Assembly: GCA_002692725.1 (NCBI GenBank) | Contig: NZLU01000039.1 | Coordinates: 124,001 to 188,000, forward strand | From: Ponticaulis sp. | Lineage (GTDB): Bacteria; Pseudomonadota; Alphaproteobacteria; Caulobacterales; Hyphomonadaceae | Reading direction: 5' to 3' | Length of the DNA: 64,000 bases | Shown: positions 54,718 through 62,912 of the stretch, piece after piece | Layout: each line of letters begins with the position of its first letter | How positions within the stretch are numbered: position 1 is the stretch's first letter | Made by a program: the position numbers and the translations under genes | Notes under the pieces: generated by a model | Told to the model about the DNA's origin: nothing | What the model saw: the letters and a program-made list of their open reading frames with translations, nothing else | The model's database searches: none

Positions 54718-55395
54718 ATGGCGGGTCAATTATCGAGCCATAGCCTGGCGCGGTTGGCGGGCGGTTTGTTCCTCGCCATTATGGTGACGGCAGTTCTGGC
54801 CGAGTTTTTTATCCGCGCCGGATTGCTCGATTATACCGATGGGGCGGCGATGAGGGCGAGCCTCGCTGCGCATGAGGCGCAGTTTCGCCTGTCCATCACA
54901 CTCGACCTGTTATGCTTTGTGATGATCCCGGCGATCAGCATGATCCTGTTCCGATTGTTGCACCCGGTAAACGGGTTGGCGGCGAGCTTCGGGCTGGCCT
55001 TTCGCATGGGGGAAGCCATCACCATGGTGTGCGTGGCGGTGTTCAGTGTTGGCCTGCTGACGATTTCCGGCATGACGCCAGCGGCATCAGCCGACGGGCT
55101 GGATGAGATGGCGTTTCTGCTGCTGAGATTGCATAATGGCGGCTATCATTTCGGCCTGATCTTCTGGTCGCTCGGCACGATGTTTTTTGCGCTGGCGCTG
55201 TTCCAGTCGCTCCTCGTGCCCAAGGCGCTCTCTGCGCTTGGCGTGTTTGCCGGGGTGAGCGGGCTGGTGGCGCATTTTGTGTGGCTGAACGCGCCGGAGG
55301 TTTTTGGCAGCGTGGGCGGGCTTGTTTATCTGCCTGCGTTTCTGTTCGAGGTGGGGCTGGGCCTGTGGCTGCTGGTGTTTGGCGCCGGGCGGTAG
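54718..55395 (+). CDS. DUF4386 membrane protein
   Basis: The 225-residue protein has about six membrane helices and the DUF4386 pattern: LARLAGGLFLAIMVTAVLAEFFIR, FVMIPAISMILFRLLHPVNGLAASFGLAFRMGEA, and MTPAASADGLDEMAFLLLRLHNGGYHFGLIFW. The function of the family is unknown. The gene lies alone between two copies of the composite repeat, which makes it a candidate for a mobile or recombining cassette. A GGGGAAG block precedes the ATG. Confidence 0.86.
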   Translation: MAGQLSSHSLARLAGGLFLAIMVTAVLAEFFIRAGLLDYTDGAAMRASLAAHEAQFRLSITLDLLCFVMIPAISMILFRLLHPVNGLAASFGLAFRMGEAITMVCVAVFSVGLLTISGMTPAASADGLDEMAFLLLRLHNGGYHFGLIFWSLGTMFFALALFQSLLVPKALSALGVFAGVSGLVAHFVWLNAPEVFGSVGGLVYLPAFLFEVGLGLWLLVFGAGR

Positions 55396-55408
55396 TTTTT
55401 ATTGTTTT

Positions 55409-55480
55409 GCTCGACTGCGTTTCCTTCACCTGCGGCTCAGGGCAGTCTGCGCCTGCGCGGTCGCTTGTGGGGTGCTCCAC
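55409..55480. repeat. HEQ-type repeat, copy d (intergenic)
   Basis: GCTCGACTGCGTTTCCTTCA followed by TGCGGCTCAGGGCAGTCTGC and TGCGCGGTCGCTTGTGG matches the order of the in-frame copies at 51.3-52.1 kb. It lies just after the DUF4386 gene and directly next to composite repeat B. Confidence 0.75.
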
Positions 55481-55483
55481 ATG

Positions 55484-55630
55484 AAAAAGCCCGGGCGGTG
55501 CCCGGGCTTTTGTGTTTTGGCATGTTGATCGAGATCCCCGCCTTCGCGGGGATGATCGGTAGGTTGGCTCAAGTGAAGCGGAGCCAACACGGTCATGTCG
55601 GATCCGCGCTTCGCCCTTGATCCGACCTAC
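55484..55630. repeat. Composite repeat B, including a terminator hairpin
   Basis: A 12-bp stem AAAAGCCCGGGC/GCCCGGGCTTTT (55485-55496 with 55500-55511) is followed by GATCCCCGCC, then GTAGGTTGGCTCAAGTGAAG at 55559 and CTTGATCCGACCTAC at 55616-55630. The order and several blocks match repeat A at 54341-54541. The stem is a good terminator for the DUF4386 gene. The last bases provide the etfA stop codon. Confidence 0.85.
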
Positions 55631-56556
55631 AACTTTTCAGTCAGCTCTGGCACCACGTTGAAGAGGTCGGCAACGAGGCCATAATCAGCCACCTGGAAGA
55701 TCGGGGCTTCTTCATCCTTATTGATGGCCACGATGATTTTGGAATCTTTCATGCCCGCAAGGTGCTGAATGGCGCCTGAGATGCCGATGGCGATGTAAAG
55801 CTCTGGCGCAACGATCTTGCCGGTCTGGCCGACCTGATAATCGTTCGGCGCATAGCCCGCATCAACCGCCGCACGCGACGCGCCAATGGCGGCGCCCAGC
55901 TTGTCAGCCAGTGGGGTCATGTATTTCTCGAAGTCTTCCTCAGACCCGAGCGCCCGACCACCGGAGACGATGCGCTTGGCAGAGGTGAGTTCCGGACGAT
56001 CGCTCTCAGCCAGCTCTTCAGAAATGAAGGCAGACTTGCCGGAGCCAGCTGCGCCGTCGACGGTTTCAACGGCGGCAGAGCCTGTTTCATCTGCGGCTTC
56101 AAAGGCGGTACCGCGAACGGTGACGACTTTCTTCGCGTCGGAAGATTTGACAGTCTGGATGGCGTTACCGGCATAAATCGGGCGGACGAAGGTGTCTGTG
56201 CCTTCCATGCCGATAATGTCGGAAATCTGCATGACGTCCAGCTTGGCCGCGATGCGTGGCATCACGTTTTTGCCCATTGTGGTGGCCGGCGCGAAGACCG
56301 CGTCATAGCCATCCATCATCGGAACGACGAGGGCTTCAACAGCCTCTGCGAGCATAGCCTGGTAGGCATCGCCCTCAGCGTGGAGGACTTTGCGAACGCC
56401 TGCGAGCTTCGCAGCAGCAGCGGCCACATCACCAGCGCCTTTGCCAGCGACGAGGACGTCGACATCGCCACCGAACGCGGCAGCAGCAGTGACAGTTTTC
56501 GCCGTGGCATCGCCCAGAGCGGAATTGTCGTGATCAGCAATTACGAGAACAGCCAT
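55627..56556 (-). CDS. etfA: Electron transfer flavoprotein, alpha subunit
   Basis: EtfA with EtfB carries electrons from acyl-CoA dehydrogenases to the quinone pool through ETF dehydrogenase. The 309-residue protein has the FAD-binding C-terminal domain: KRIVSGGRALGSEEDFEKYMTPLADKLGAAIGASRAAVDAG, QVGQTGKIVAPELYIAIGISGAIQHLAGMKDSKIIVAINKD, and FQVADYGLVADLFNVVPEL. It lies one base after etfB and is the second gene of that operon. Its stop codon (TAG at 55627-55629) lies inside the arm of composite repeat B. Confidence 0.96.
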   Translation of the reverse strand: MAVLVIADHDNSALGDATAKTVTAAAAFGGDVDVLVAGKGAGDVAAAAAKLAGVRKVLHAEGDAYQAMLAEAVEALVVPMMDGYDAVFAPATTMGKNVMPRIAAKLDVMQISDIIGMEGTDTFVRPIYAGNAIQTVKSSDAKKVVTVRGTAFEAADETGSAAVETVDGAAGSGKSAFISEELAESDRPELTSAKRIVSGGRALGSEEDFEKYMTPLADKLGAAIGASRAAVDAGYAPNDYQVGQTGKIVAPELYIAIGISGAIQHLAGMKDSKIIVAINKDEEAPIFQVADYGLVADLFNVVPELTEKL

Positions 56557-56557
56557 A

Positions 56558-57304
56558 TCAGATCGCTCCTTTAGCTTTGAGTTTGGAAATCAGCGCGTCG
56601 ACATCTTCGACTTTTTCACCAGCTTCGCGGACAGGCGGCTCAGTGACCTTCACGACGGTGAGACGTGGAGTTACGTCGACGCCGTAATCACCGATCTCTT
56701 TCATGTCGATCGGCTTTTTCTTCGCCTTCATGATGTTTGGCAGAGACGCATAGCGCGGCTCGTTCAGACGAAGGTCAGTGGTGACGATGGCTGGCATGTC
56801 GAGGCCAACGGTTTGCAGACCGCCATCGACTTCGCGGGTGACGTTGCATTTGCCGTCAGCGATTTCGACTTTGTTGGCGAATGTGCCTTGTGGCCAGTCG
56901 AGCAGAGCGCCGAGCATCTGGCCGGTCTGGTTGGAATCGTCATCAATGGCCTGCTTGCCGAGGATGACCAGCTCAGGGCTTTCCTCTTCGACGACAGCTT
57001 TGAGAAGCTTGGCAATGCCGAGTGGCTCAGGCATCTCGTCGGTCTTGATCAGAATGCCGCGATCCGCGCCCATAGCGAGGGCTGTGCGGATGGTTTCCTG
57101 CGCCTGTTGCGGGCCGATAGATACGACCACAACTTCCGTTGCTGTGCCGGCTTCTTTCAGGCGAACCGCTTCTTCGACGGAGATTTCGTCGAATGGGTTC
57201 ATGGACATTTTGACGTTGGCAAGATCGACACCGGACTGGTCCGGCTTGACGCGGGCCTTCACATTATAGTCGATCACCCGTTTGACCGGGACTAGGACCT
57301 TCAT
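56558..57304 (-). CDS. etfB: Electron transfer flavoprotein, beta subunit
   Basis: The 248-residue protein has the family motifs: [19 protein letters not shown] at the start, [25 protein letters not shown], and the AMP-binding region [32 protein letters not shown]. The start is ATG at 57304, which begins the conserved N terminus; an in-frame ATG at 57322 adds six residues. It is the first gene of the etfBA operon. In many related genomes the 3-hydroxyacyl-CoA dehydrogenase gene follows, which is not so here. Confidence 0.96.
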   Translation of the reverse strand: MKVLVPVKRVIDYNVKARVKPDQSGVDLANVKMSMNPFDEISVEEAVRLKEAGTATEVVVVSIGPQQAQETIRTALAMGADRGILIKTDEMPEPLGIAKLLKAVVEEESPELVILGKQAIDDDSNQTGQMLGALLDWPQGTFANKVEIADGKCNVTREVDGGLQTVGLDMPAIVTTDLRLNEPRYASLPNIMKAKKKPIDMKEIGDYGVDVTPRLTVVKVTEPPVREAGEKVEDVDALISKLKAKGAI

Positions 57305-57491
57305 GGCGTTCTCCGTGATCACCGCTGGAATGGATTTCCAACTTATATTTATGTGCGTTTGTCCGGGTTTCCAGCAAACGTTCGCTGCAGGTGCTAATAG
57401 CTCGGGCGTGAGGCGTCAAGCGAACGGTTGGAAGCGCGACTATTCCTCGCAGGCATATTCTCCGCGCTGCACTATTCGGCACACGGTTGGA

Positions 57492-59564
57492 TCAGAATTT
57501 TGTGCGGACAGAGATACGCGCATTCAGAGGGGCGCCGGTCGAAATATTGGAGTTCGAGTGGGCATCCGGGAAGTAGGCTTCGTCGAAAAGATTTTCGATA
57601 TTAAGCTGCAAAATCGTGCCGTTATCGAGCTCATAAATTGCGGCGGCGTCCACGCGAGTGTAGTCGGGAATAGTGACGGCATTCCCGGAATTGACGAAGA
57701 ACTCATCCTGATAAGTGAGGCCAAGTCCAAACGAAAGTGCTTCGGTGGCGTTATATCTGTTCCAGATAGAGAACATGTTTTTTGGCACCTGGCCGGTTTC
57801 GCGGCCATCATCGCTGCCGCCAACAATTTTGCTGTTGAGCCAGGAATAGCCGGCGTCCACGGTCCAACGCTCGGTAAGGTTGCCGCTGAGCTGGATTTCG
57901 AAGCCTTTCGTTTCGGTGATAGCGAGGAAACGGTTCTCGGCATCAGCGGTCGCGAGGCTGGTGTCGCGGTCGAGCTGGAACAGCGCGGTTGTGAGGCTGA
58001 GGTCTGACGCGACATCCCATTTGAGGCCGATTTCTGTGTTCTCGAATGCCTCTGGTGAAAGTTCCTCGGTAGAGGCGCTGAGGGTCAGAAACTGGTCGCC
58101 AGATCTTGGCAGGAAGGATTTCGAATAGCTGAGATAGGCCGAGATATGGTCAACCGGTTTGTAAATCAGGCCAAGTCGCGGAGAGACCTCTTCATCGGTC
58201 CGGGAGAAGGGCATGCCAGCGATGAAGTCCTGTACGTCAATCTCGAACTGGTCAAAGCGCAGGCCGGCAATGACTTTGAAATGGTCGCCAATGTCGATCT
58301 GATCCTGCGCGTAAAGGGAGAGCACCTGAACATCAGAGGCGCGGTTACGGACCGGATCAGAGAAGGCGAAGGCCGGAATATCGAGCGGAGAGGTGATGGC
58401 AATAGTCGTCTGGTCGTCCTGAGTGTCCGAAAAGACATTGTCTTTGCGGGCATTTGTCGTGTCCTGATCGGCATATTCCAGACCGACAAGGACGACATGA
58501 TCTGTGCCGCCCAGAGATCCCTCGGCAATGAGGTTTGCCTGAAAGATTAGGTTCTGGCGTTCGGTTGTGTCTTTATATCCATCAAGCGTGACGAGGCCTG
58601 CACTGGTGTCGATACCGGCCGGGTAAAGGTTCTGATAGAGCTTGTCATAGTCAGCATATTGAATTGTGGCATTACCGGATAAGGTTTCAGTGAATGAATG
58701 GTCGAGACGCGCGCGCAGGATGTGCGCCTGCAGGGTGGTGCGATTTTCAGACGGGCTGCCGAAGAAGAAATTTTCAAAGCCCTCGACCGGACGGCCATTT
58801 TCGGACGGTACACCGCGATCCACCACACGGTCATCATCGACGAATTCGTAAGAGAAAAGCAGGTCGGTGTCGGGGGTGAGTTCCTGCAGATAGGTCGGGT
58901 TGATCGCGAAGCGATTGCCGTCAAACTGGTTTCGATGATTGTTCAGCGCCTCGGCGAAAGCATTCACGCGGAAGCCTGAGGTTTCGGTCAGTGGCGTGTT
59001 GAAGTCGAGCGTGCCGGAAAGCTCGCCAAATGTGTCAGCGCTGAGTGAGACGCCGCGAATACTCTCATCCAGTTGTGGGCGTTTGGTGACCCGGTTAACG
59101 ATACCGCCACCGCCGCCGCGACCGAAAATCATCGCGTTTGAACCCCGCAGGATTTCGATCTGTTCAATATTATAGAGCGGGCGGAAATATTGAACGTCAT
59201 CGCGCAGGCCATCGATGAAAAAGTCCGCGGTTGTGGTCTGGCCGCGCAGGGTGATCTGGTCACGATGGCCCTCGCCCTGGCCGACTGAAGCGCCGGGCGT
59301 ATAGCGCAGAATATCGCCCACATTGGTGAAGCCTTGTTCGGCAATCTGATCTGCTGACACCACGGAAAGTGACTGAGGTACATTGATAATCGGAGTCAGG
59401 GTTTTGGTACCGGAGAATTTCTCATTGGTGAGGTAAGTCCCTTCAACCTCGATCGGATCCAGACGCCGCTCACCATCAGCAGCATCATCCGCCAATGCGA
59501 CACTGGTCAGCGCGGTAGAGAGGATAAGACTGGCGCTGAGTTTGAGGGGGTGGGAAAATAACAT
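57492..59564 (-). CDS. TonB-dependent siderophore receptor
   Basis: The 690-residue outer-membrane protein has a signal peptide (LKLSASLILSTALTSVALA), the plug signature NVPQSLSVVSADQIAEQG, LRYTPGASVGQGEGHRDQITLRGQ, and IEQIEILRGSNAMIFGRGGGGGIVNRVTKRP, then a 22-strand barrel ending in ISVRTKF with terminal Phe. It matches the catecholate or hydroxamate siderophore receptor group. GAGG lies six bases before the ATG at 59564. A Fur-like box immediately upstream supports control by iron. Confidence 0.94.
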   Translation of the reverse strand: MLFSHPLKLSASLILSTALTSVALADDAADGERRLDPIEVEGTYLTNEKFSGTKTLTPIINVPQSLSVVSADQIAEQGFTNVGDILRYTPGASVGQGEGHRDQITLRGQTTTADFFIDGLRDDVQYFRPLYNIEQIEILRGSNAMIFGRGGGGGIVNRVTKRPQLDESIRGVSLSADTFGELSGTLDFNTPLTETSGFRVNAFAEALNNHRNQFDGNRFAINPTYLQELTPDTDLLFSYEFVDDDRVVDRGVPSENGRPVEGFENFFFGSPSENRTTLQAHILRARLDHSFTETLSGNATIQYADYDKLYQNLYPAGIDTSAGLVTLDGYKDTTERQNLIFQANLIAEGSLGGTDHVVLVGLEYADQDTTNARKDNVFSDTQDDQTTIAITSPLDIPAFAFSDPVRNRASDVQVLSLYAQDQIDIGDHFKVIAGLRFDQFEIDVQDFIAGMPFSRTDEEVSPRLGLIYKPVDHISAYLSYSKSFLPRSGDQFLTLSASTEELSPEAFENTEIGLKWDVASDLSLTTALFQLDRDTSLATADAENRFLAITETKGFEIQLSGNLTERWTVDAGYSWLNSKIVGGSDDGRETGQVPKNMFSIWNRYNATEALSFGLGLTYQDEFFVNSGNAVTIPDYTRVDAAAIYELDNGTILQLNIENLFDEAYFPDAHSNSNISTGAPLNARISVRTKF

Positions 59565-59578
59565 GGACGGCCTCTGAA

Positions 59579-59593
59579 TGAGAATGATTATCA
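59579..59593. promoter_or_regulatory. Fur-type box before the siderophore receptor
   Basis: TGAGAATGATTATCA matches the 7-1-7 Fur consensus TGATAATNATTATCA except at one position. A second weaker copy, TGAGAATAATTATGC, lies at 59613-59627. Both lie within 65 bp upstream of the receptor start and fit repression under iron-rich conditions. Confidence 0.85.
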
Positions 59594-59626
59594 GCCGCGT
59601 CCTTAGACTCATTGAGAATAATTATG

Positions 59627-59670
59627 CAACGCATTCTCAATGAGCGTAGCCGCCTTTTGAGAATGCGTTG
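59627..59670. promoter_or_regulatory. 14-bp inverted repeat upstream of the Fur boxes
   Basis: CAACGCATTCTCAA (59627-59640) and TTGAGAATGCGTTG (59657-59670) are perfect inverted copies with a 16-base spacer. Each half contains the GAGAAT core of the Fur boxes. It may be an extended operator or a binding site for another iron regulator. Confidence 0.6.
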
Positions 59671-59745
59671 TATTATGGCCACATGGCAGAGCGGTAGTTC
59701 CACCGAATCTCGTCCGACAGTATGCGCCCTCACTATCCACAGGCC

Positions 59746-60570
59746 TTAGTCCGGGGTGCCTTTGGCGAGGAGTTCGTCGCGGCGAGCACCTGAGAGCATG
59801 CCTTTGAGAAAGCCGTATGAGCCGGGGCCCTGAAGCTCTTCTGCGGCAGACACGAGCGTGCCGAGAATGGTGGTATGCAGGCTTGAGCCGAGAGAGATGC
59901 GGCGGACGCCGATGTCTGCCAGCTCCTCAATTGTGTGCTTAGCGAGGGAGGGGCCGAGCACATTCAGAGGGTGGTCAATCTCGGCAAGGACGGATTTGAC
60001 CGCATCAAGGTCTGGCAGAAAGGGGGCGTAGAGCACATGGGCGCCGGCTTCCTGATAGGCCTGAAGTCGTTTGATTGTATCAGCGAGATCCGGTTGATTA
60101 TGGAGATAATTTTCCGCCCGGCCCGTCACGAGAAAAGGAAAGGGCAACGCATTGGCGACCTCAACAGCTGCGCGGACGCGTTCGGTCGCTGCGTCAGGGG
60201 CATAAATGACGTCGTTCTCGGGGTCGTAATCTTCGATTGAACCGCCAACAAGACCGGCCTCTGCTGCGAGTCGGATGGTCTCAGCGCAGTCTTCCGGCGG
60301 GTGGCCATAACCGTTCTCAAGATCGGCTGCCATGGGCAGATTGACGCTGGCGCAGAGCTGGCGGCAATGCTCCATCTTCATCTCGCGGGTGATCTGATAG
60401 TCGAGCACGCCAATAGCGTTGGCAAAGCCCTGGCTGGTGGTGGCGAGGGCAGGGAAACCAAGCCCTGCAAGCATGCGGGCAGACCCGACATCCCAGGGGT
60501 TCGGAAAGACAAAGCATCCGCTTTCGTGCAGGGCCTGAAACTCGGCGGCTTTTTCGCTTTGCGTTTTCAT
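59746..60570 (-). CDS. Isocitrate lyase/PEP mutase-family protein
   Basis: The 274-residue protein is a member of the ICL/PEPM superfamily: FVFPNPWDVGSARMLAGLGFPALATTSQGFANAIG, MAADLENGYG, GLVGGSIEDYD, then ERVRAAVEVANALPFPFLVTGRAENYL. The catalytic KKCGH motif of isocitrate lyase is absent, so it belongs to the small 270-residue group that cleaves or rearranges oxo-acids, such as oxaloacetate hydrolases or methylisocitrate lyase-like enzymes. The start is ATG at 60570 with GGGAG upstream; an ATG at 60624 adds 18 residues. The substrate is unknown. Confidence 0.86.
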   Translation of the reverse strand: MKTQSEKAAEFQALHESGCFVFPNPWDVGSARMLAGLGFPALATTSQGFANAIGVLDYQITREMKMEHCRQLCASVNLPMAADLENGYGHPPEDCAETIRLAAEAGLVGGSIEDYDPENDVIYAPDAATERVRAAVEVANALPFPFLVTGRAENYLHNQPDLADTIKRLQAYQEAGAHVLYAPFLPDLDAVKSVLAEIDHPLNVLGPSLAKHTIEELADIGVRRISLGSSLHTTILGTLVSAAEELQGPGSYGFLKGMLSGARRDELLAKGTPD

Positions 60571-60674
60571 TGTGGGTCTCCCGTTTCTGAGGCGAGTATG
60601 GCGGGACGTGTCATCGCTCACCACCCGGATATTGCGTATGAGAACGGGCTTGTGTTTGCGCTGTCCTTACGACT

Positions 60675-60760
60675 GCTCGATGACATTTCTTTCCCCAGAA
60701 CAAGTCCCGGGTCAGGTCATCTGCGCCTTCGCGTTGCTCGTGGGGCTCTCCACGCAAGCG
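60675..60760. repeat. HEQ-type repeat, copy e (intergenic, longer variant)
   Basis: Between GCTCGATGACATTTC and TCTGCGCCTTCGCGTTGCTC it carries an extra GC-rich stretch. The right part is identical over 20 bases with copy c at 52.07 kb. It lies in the gap upstream of the ICL-like gene. Confidence 0.7.
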
Positions 60761-60808
60761 ACTGCGTAGGCACGGTTGGCTATGTTGGTACCAGATCCCG
60801 GTTCCGAA

Positions 60809-60916
60809 CCCCTCTTCTGGACAGGAGAGGGGCAGGGGTGAGGTCGAACATAAGACCCTTACCAATTTCCCCCACCTCACCCTCGATCCCTCTCCTCCCC
60901 AGTGAGGAGAGGGAGG
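60809..60916. repeat. Two-hairpin repeat, intergenic copy
   Basis: CCCCTCTTCTG/CAGGAGAGGGG forms the first hairpin and CCCTCTCCTCCCC with GTGAGGAGAGGG the second. The blocks between them (GGGGTGAGGTCG and CTCACCCT) appear in the same order as in the reverse complement of the in-frame element at 51655-51744. Confidence 0.8.
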
Positions 60917-60931
60917 CGCTCTTCGCCAACC

Positions 60932-61105
60932 TCAAACCTTCTTCACAAAAATCCGGTCCTCATGGCGGATGAAGCCCTCGCGGGCGGCATAGGCGAGAGC
61001 GGCCTGGGCTTTGTCATCTGTCTTGAGCTTCAGTTTGTATTGTTCGTAGTCGGCGAGAGAGGCGCAATTGGGCGCGTCGTGAAGCAAAATCGCGCGTCGT
61101 GGTGT
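60932..61105 (-). pseudogene. Remnant of a NIPSNAP-like C terminus
   Basis: The minus-strand frame carries ILLHDAPNCASLADYEQYKLK, AQAALAYAAREGFIRHEDR and IFVKKV before a stop. The shape recalls the C-terminal end of NIPSNAP-type proteins (NCASLxxYExY). A stop at 61106-61108 closes the frame just upstream and there is no ribosome site, so only a 58-codon remnant is left. It is directly beside repeat elements. Confidence 0.45.
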
Positions 61106-61222
61106 TCAGCCCGGAAGGTGAAATGCGGTTTCGGAAATGGCTAGCCTAATCTGATACCGCCCTTGCAATACTGAACTTTTAACGCTCACATCTTTCTCAG
61201 AAAAAAGAATCTGGAGGCAAAG

Positions 61223-61780
61223 ATGAAGACAGCAATTCTGGCGAGTGCACTGGCAATCGGCGCGATGGCAATCAGCTCCGCCGCGCAGGCGCAGGAAAAA
61301 TTGATCGGTGAAGTATTCATGACGGGCGCGAATTTCTGCCCTCGTGGTACGGCGATGGCTGATGGCCAACTGCTTCCTATCAGTCAATACTCCGCATTGT
61401 TCTCACTATACGGGACCAATTATGGTGGAGATGGGCGGACGACATTTGGTCTGCCTGATCTTCGAGGACGCGCGCCCATGCATCAGGGGCGCGGACCCGG
61501 GCTGACGGATCGCAGGCTTGGACAAAAGTTCGGTGCTGAAACGACGACGTTGACCGTGTCGAACATGCCTTCGCACACTCACCAGACGCCGAATGCGGGG
61601 ACACCTGAGACCTTTATGGTCGCACCGGGTTCAGAGGAAATTGAGGTGATGACGCCGTCTACAGATTCGACGACTTCGACCGCAAACACAGGCTTAAATC
61701 AGAATTTCAACAATATACCACCTGTGCTGGTGATGAATTACTGTGTTGTCATCGACGGCATTTATCCGTCTCGCAACTAA
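61223..61780 (+). CDS. Secreted phage-tail-collar-like protein 1
   Basis: The 185-residue protein has a signal peptide (AILASALAIGAMAISSAAQA) ahead of a phage tail collar domain: GEVFMTGANFCPRGTAMADGQLLPISQ, ALFSLYGTNYGGDGRTTFGLPDLRGRAP. The C-terminal part (NMPSHTHQTPNAGTPE through NFNNIPPVLVMNYCVVIDGIYPSRN) has the SHTH and NYC.. motifs of the collar/Mdp family. Phage versions are cytoplasmic structural proteins, but this one carries an export signal. GGAGG lies five bases before the ATG. A related gene follows 93 bp on. There is no phage gene beside it. Confidence 0.87.
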   Translation: MKTAILASALAIGAMAISSAAQAQEKLIGEVFMTGANFCPRGTAMADGQLLPISQYSALFSLYGTNYGGDGRTTFGLPDLRGRAPMHQGRGPGLTDRRLGQKFGAETTTLTVSNMPSHTHQTPNAGTPETFMVAPGSEEIEVMTPSTDSTTSTANTGLNQNFNNIPPVLVMNYCVVIDGIYPSRN

Positions 61781-61873
61781 GCGGCTTCATCGAATTGATG
61801 CCGTGATACAAGGATTTGTCATTTCTCCTGAAACTGGCTCAAATGACTGGGCTCAATCATTGGGAGGAATGAG

Positions 61874-62287
61874 ATGAAGTCCGTGAAACTGATCGCTGCG
61901 GCGACCCTGGTATCTGGCATGGCCGCTCCAGCGGCCATCGCGCAGTCCTATGATTCCTATCTGGCGAATGTGTTCTTAACAGCGGCCAATTTTTGTCCGC
62001 GCGGTTCGTCTGAGGCTGCAGGGCAGATCATGGCGATTTCCCAGAACCAGGCCTTGTTCTCCCTTCTGGGGACGCAATATGGCGGCGATGGTCGGACGAC
62101 TTTTGCGCTGCCAGATCTGCGAAAAGCGGTTCCCATCGGTGCGGGTGCTATCTTTAACGGACCGTCCGTGACTCAGGGGGAAGAAGGCAAACTGGCAGAG
62201 ACCACAGCCGACGACACACCGAGTGTCGGAACGGTTGCGCTGAAATACTGTATTGTCACAGAGGGCGTGTTTCCGTCGCGGAATTAA
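61874..62287 (+). CDS. Secreted phage-tail-collar-like protein 2 (short)
   Basis: The 137-residue protein has a signal peptide (IAAATLVSGMAAPAAIAQ) and the same collar core as its upstream neighbour: NVFLTAANFCPRGSSEAAGQIMAISQ, ALFSLLGTQYGGDGRTTFALPDLRKAVP. The C-terminal loop of the first protein is replaced by a short acidic segment, and it ends IVTEGVFPSRN, close to the first protein's end. A tandem duplication followed by trimming is likely. GGAGG precedes ATG. Role unknown; the SRN terminus is shared. Confidence 0.85.
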   Translation: MKSVKLIAAATLVSGMAAPAAIAQSYDSYLANVFLTAANFCPRGSSEAAGQIMAISQNQALFSLLGTQYGGDGRTTFALPDLRKAVPIGAGAIFNGPSVTQGEEGKLAETTADDTPSVGTVALKYCIVTEGVFPSRN

Positions 62288-62288
62288 T

Positions 62289-62867
62289 TCAGCGGTTCGC
62301 GCCGGGCACCCATTTGACGTCGCGCTTACCATTCTCATTGGCGCGACGGGCGGCCACGAAGAGCCAGTCTGAGAGCCGATTGATATAGGCCATGGCCTCA
62401 TCTGAGATAACTTCATCGTCTGACTGATAGGCCTCGGCGACATGGCGTTCCGCCCGTCGTGCGGTTGATCGCGCCATGTGTAAATGGGCCGCCAGCGCTG
62501 ACCCGCCCGGCAGGACAAAGCTGTCCAACGGTGCGATATCGGCATTCATCTCGTCAATTTCGCGCTCAAGCCGTTCGACCTGCCCAAGGGTGACGCGCAA
62601 TGGCTCCCAGCCGAGATCCTTGCCGCGATCGGGTGTGGCAAGGTCGGCGCCGAGGTCAAACAGATCATTCTGAATGCGGGTGAGGGCGGTTTTGATCCAG
62701 GCATCAAATCCGGTTTCGCGAACGGCGAGACCGAGCACAGAGTTTGTCTCATCGACGGCACCATAAGCGGCAACGCGCGGGCACCATTTGTCGACCGGTT
62801 CACCTGTCGCCAGTCGTGTTTGCCCCTTATCGCCGGTTTTGGTGTAGATTTTGTCGAGTTTGACCAT
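62289..62867 (-). CDS. Cob(I)alamin adenosyltransferase, PduO type
   Basis: The enzyme transfers the adenosyl group from ATP to cob(I)alamin, giving adenosylcobalamin. The 192-residue protein has the N-terminal ATP motif KIYTKTGDKGQTRLATGE and the family motifs VAAYGAVDETNSVLGLA and LPGGSALAAHLHMARSTARRAERHV. PduO-type proteins are trimers. It is transcribed leftward; its start lies 45 bp from the tandem repeat array, and the twin-helix gene that usually precedes it lies beyond the array. Confidence 0.95.
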   Translation of the reverse strand: MVKLDKIYTKTGDKGQTRLATGEPVDKWCPRVAAYGAVDETNSVLGLAVRETGFDAWIKTALTRIQNDLFDLGADLATPDRGKDLGWEPLRVTLGQVERLEREIDEMNADIAPLDSFVLPGGSALAAHLHMARSTARRAERHVAEAYQSDDEVISDEAMAYINRLSDWLFVAARRANENGKRDVKWVPGANR

Positions 62868-62912
62868 TTCGAAGATGCTCCTTGCGATGTCTCGCTTTCA
62901 GCTCGACGCAAG

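Noticed and set aside
54718-55395. Insertion sequence between the composite repeats
   Set aside because: The gene inside is a DUF4386 membrane protein, not a transposase, and I see no target-site duplication.
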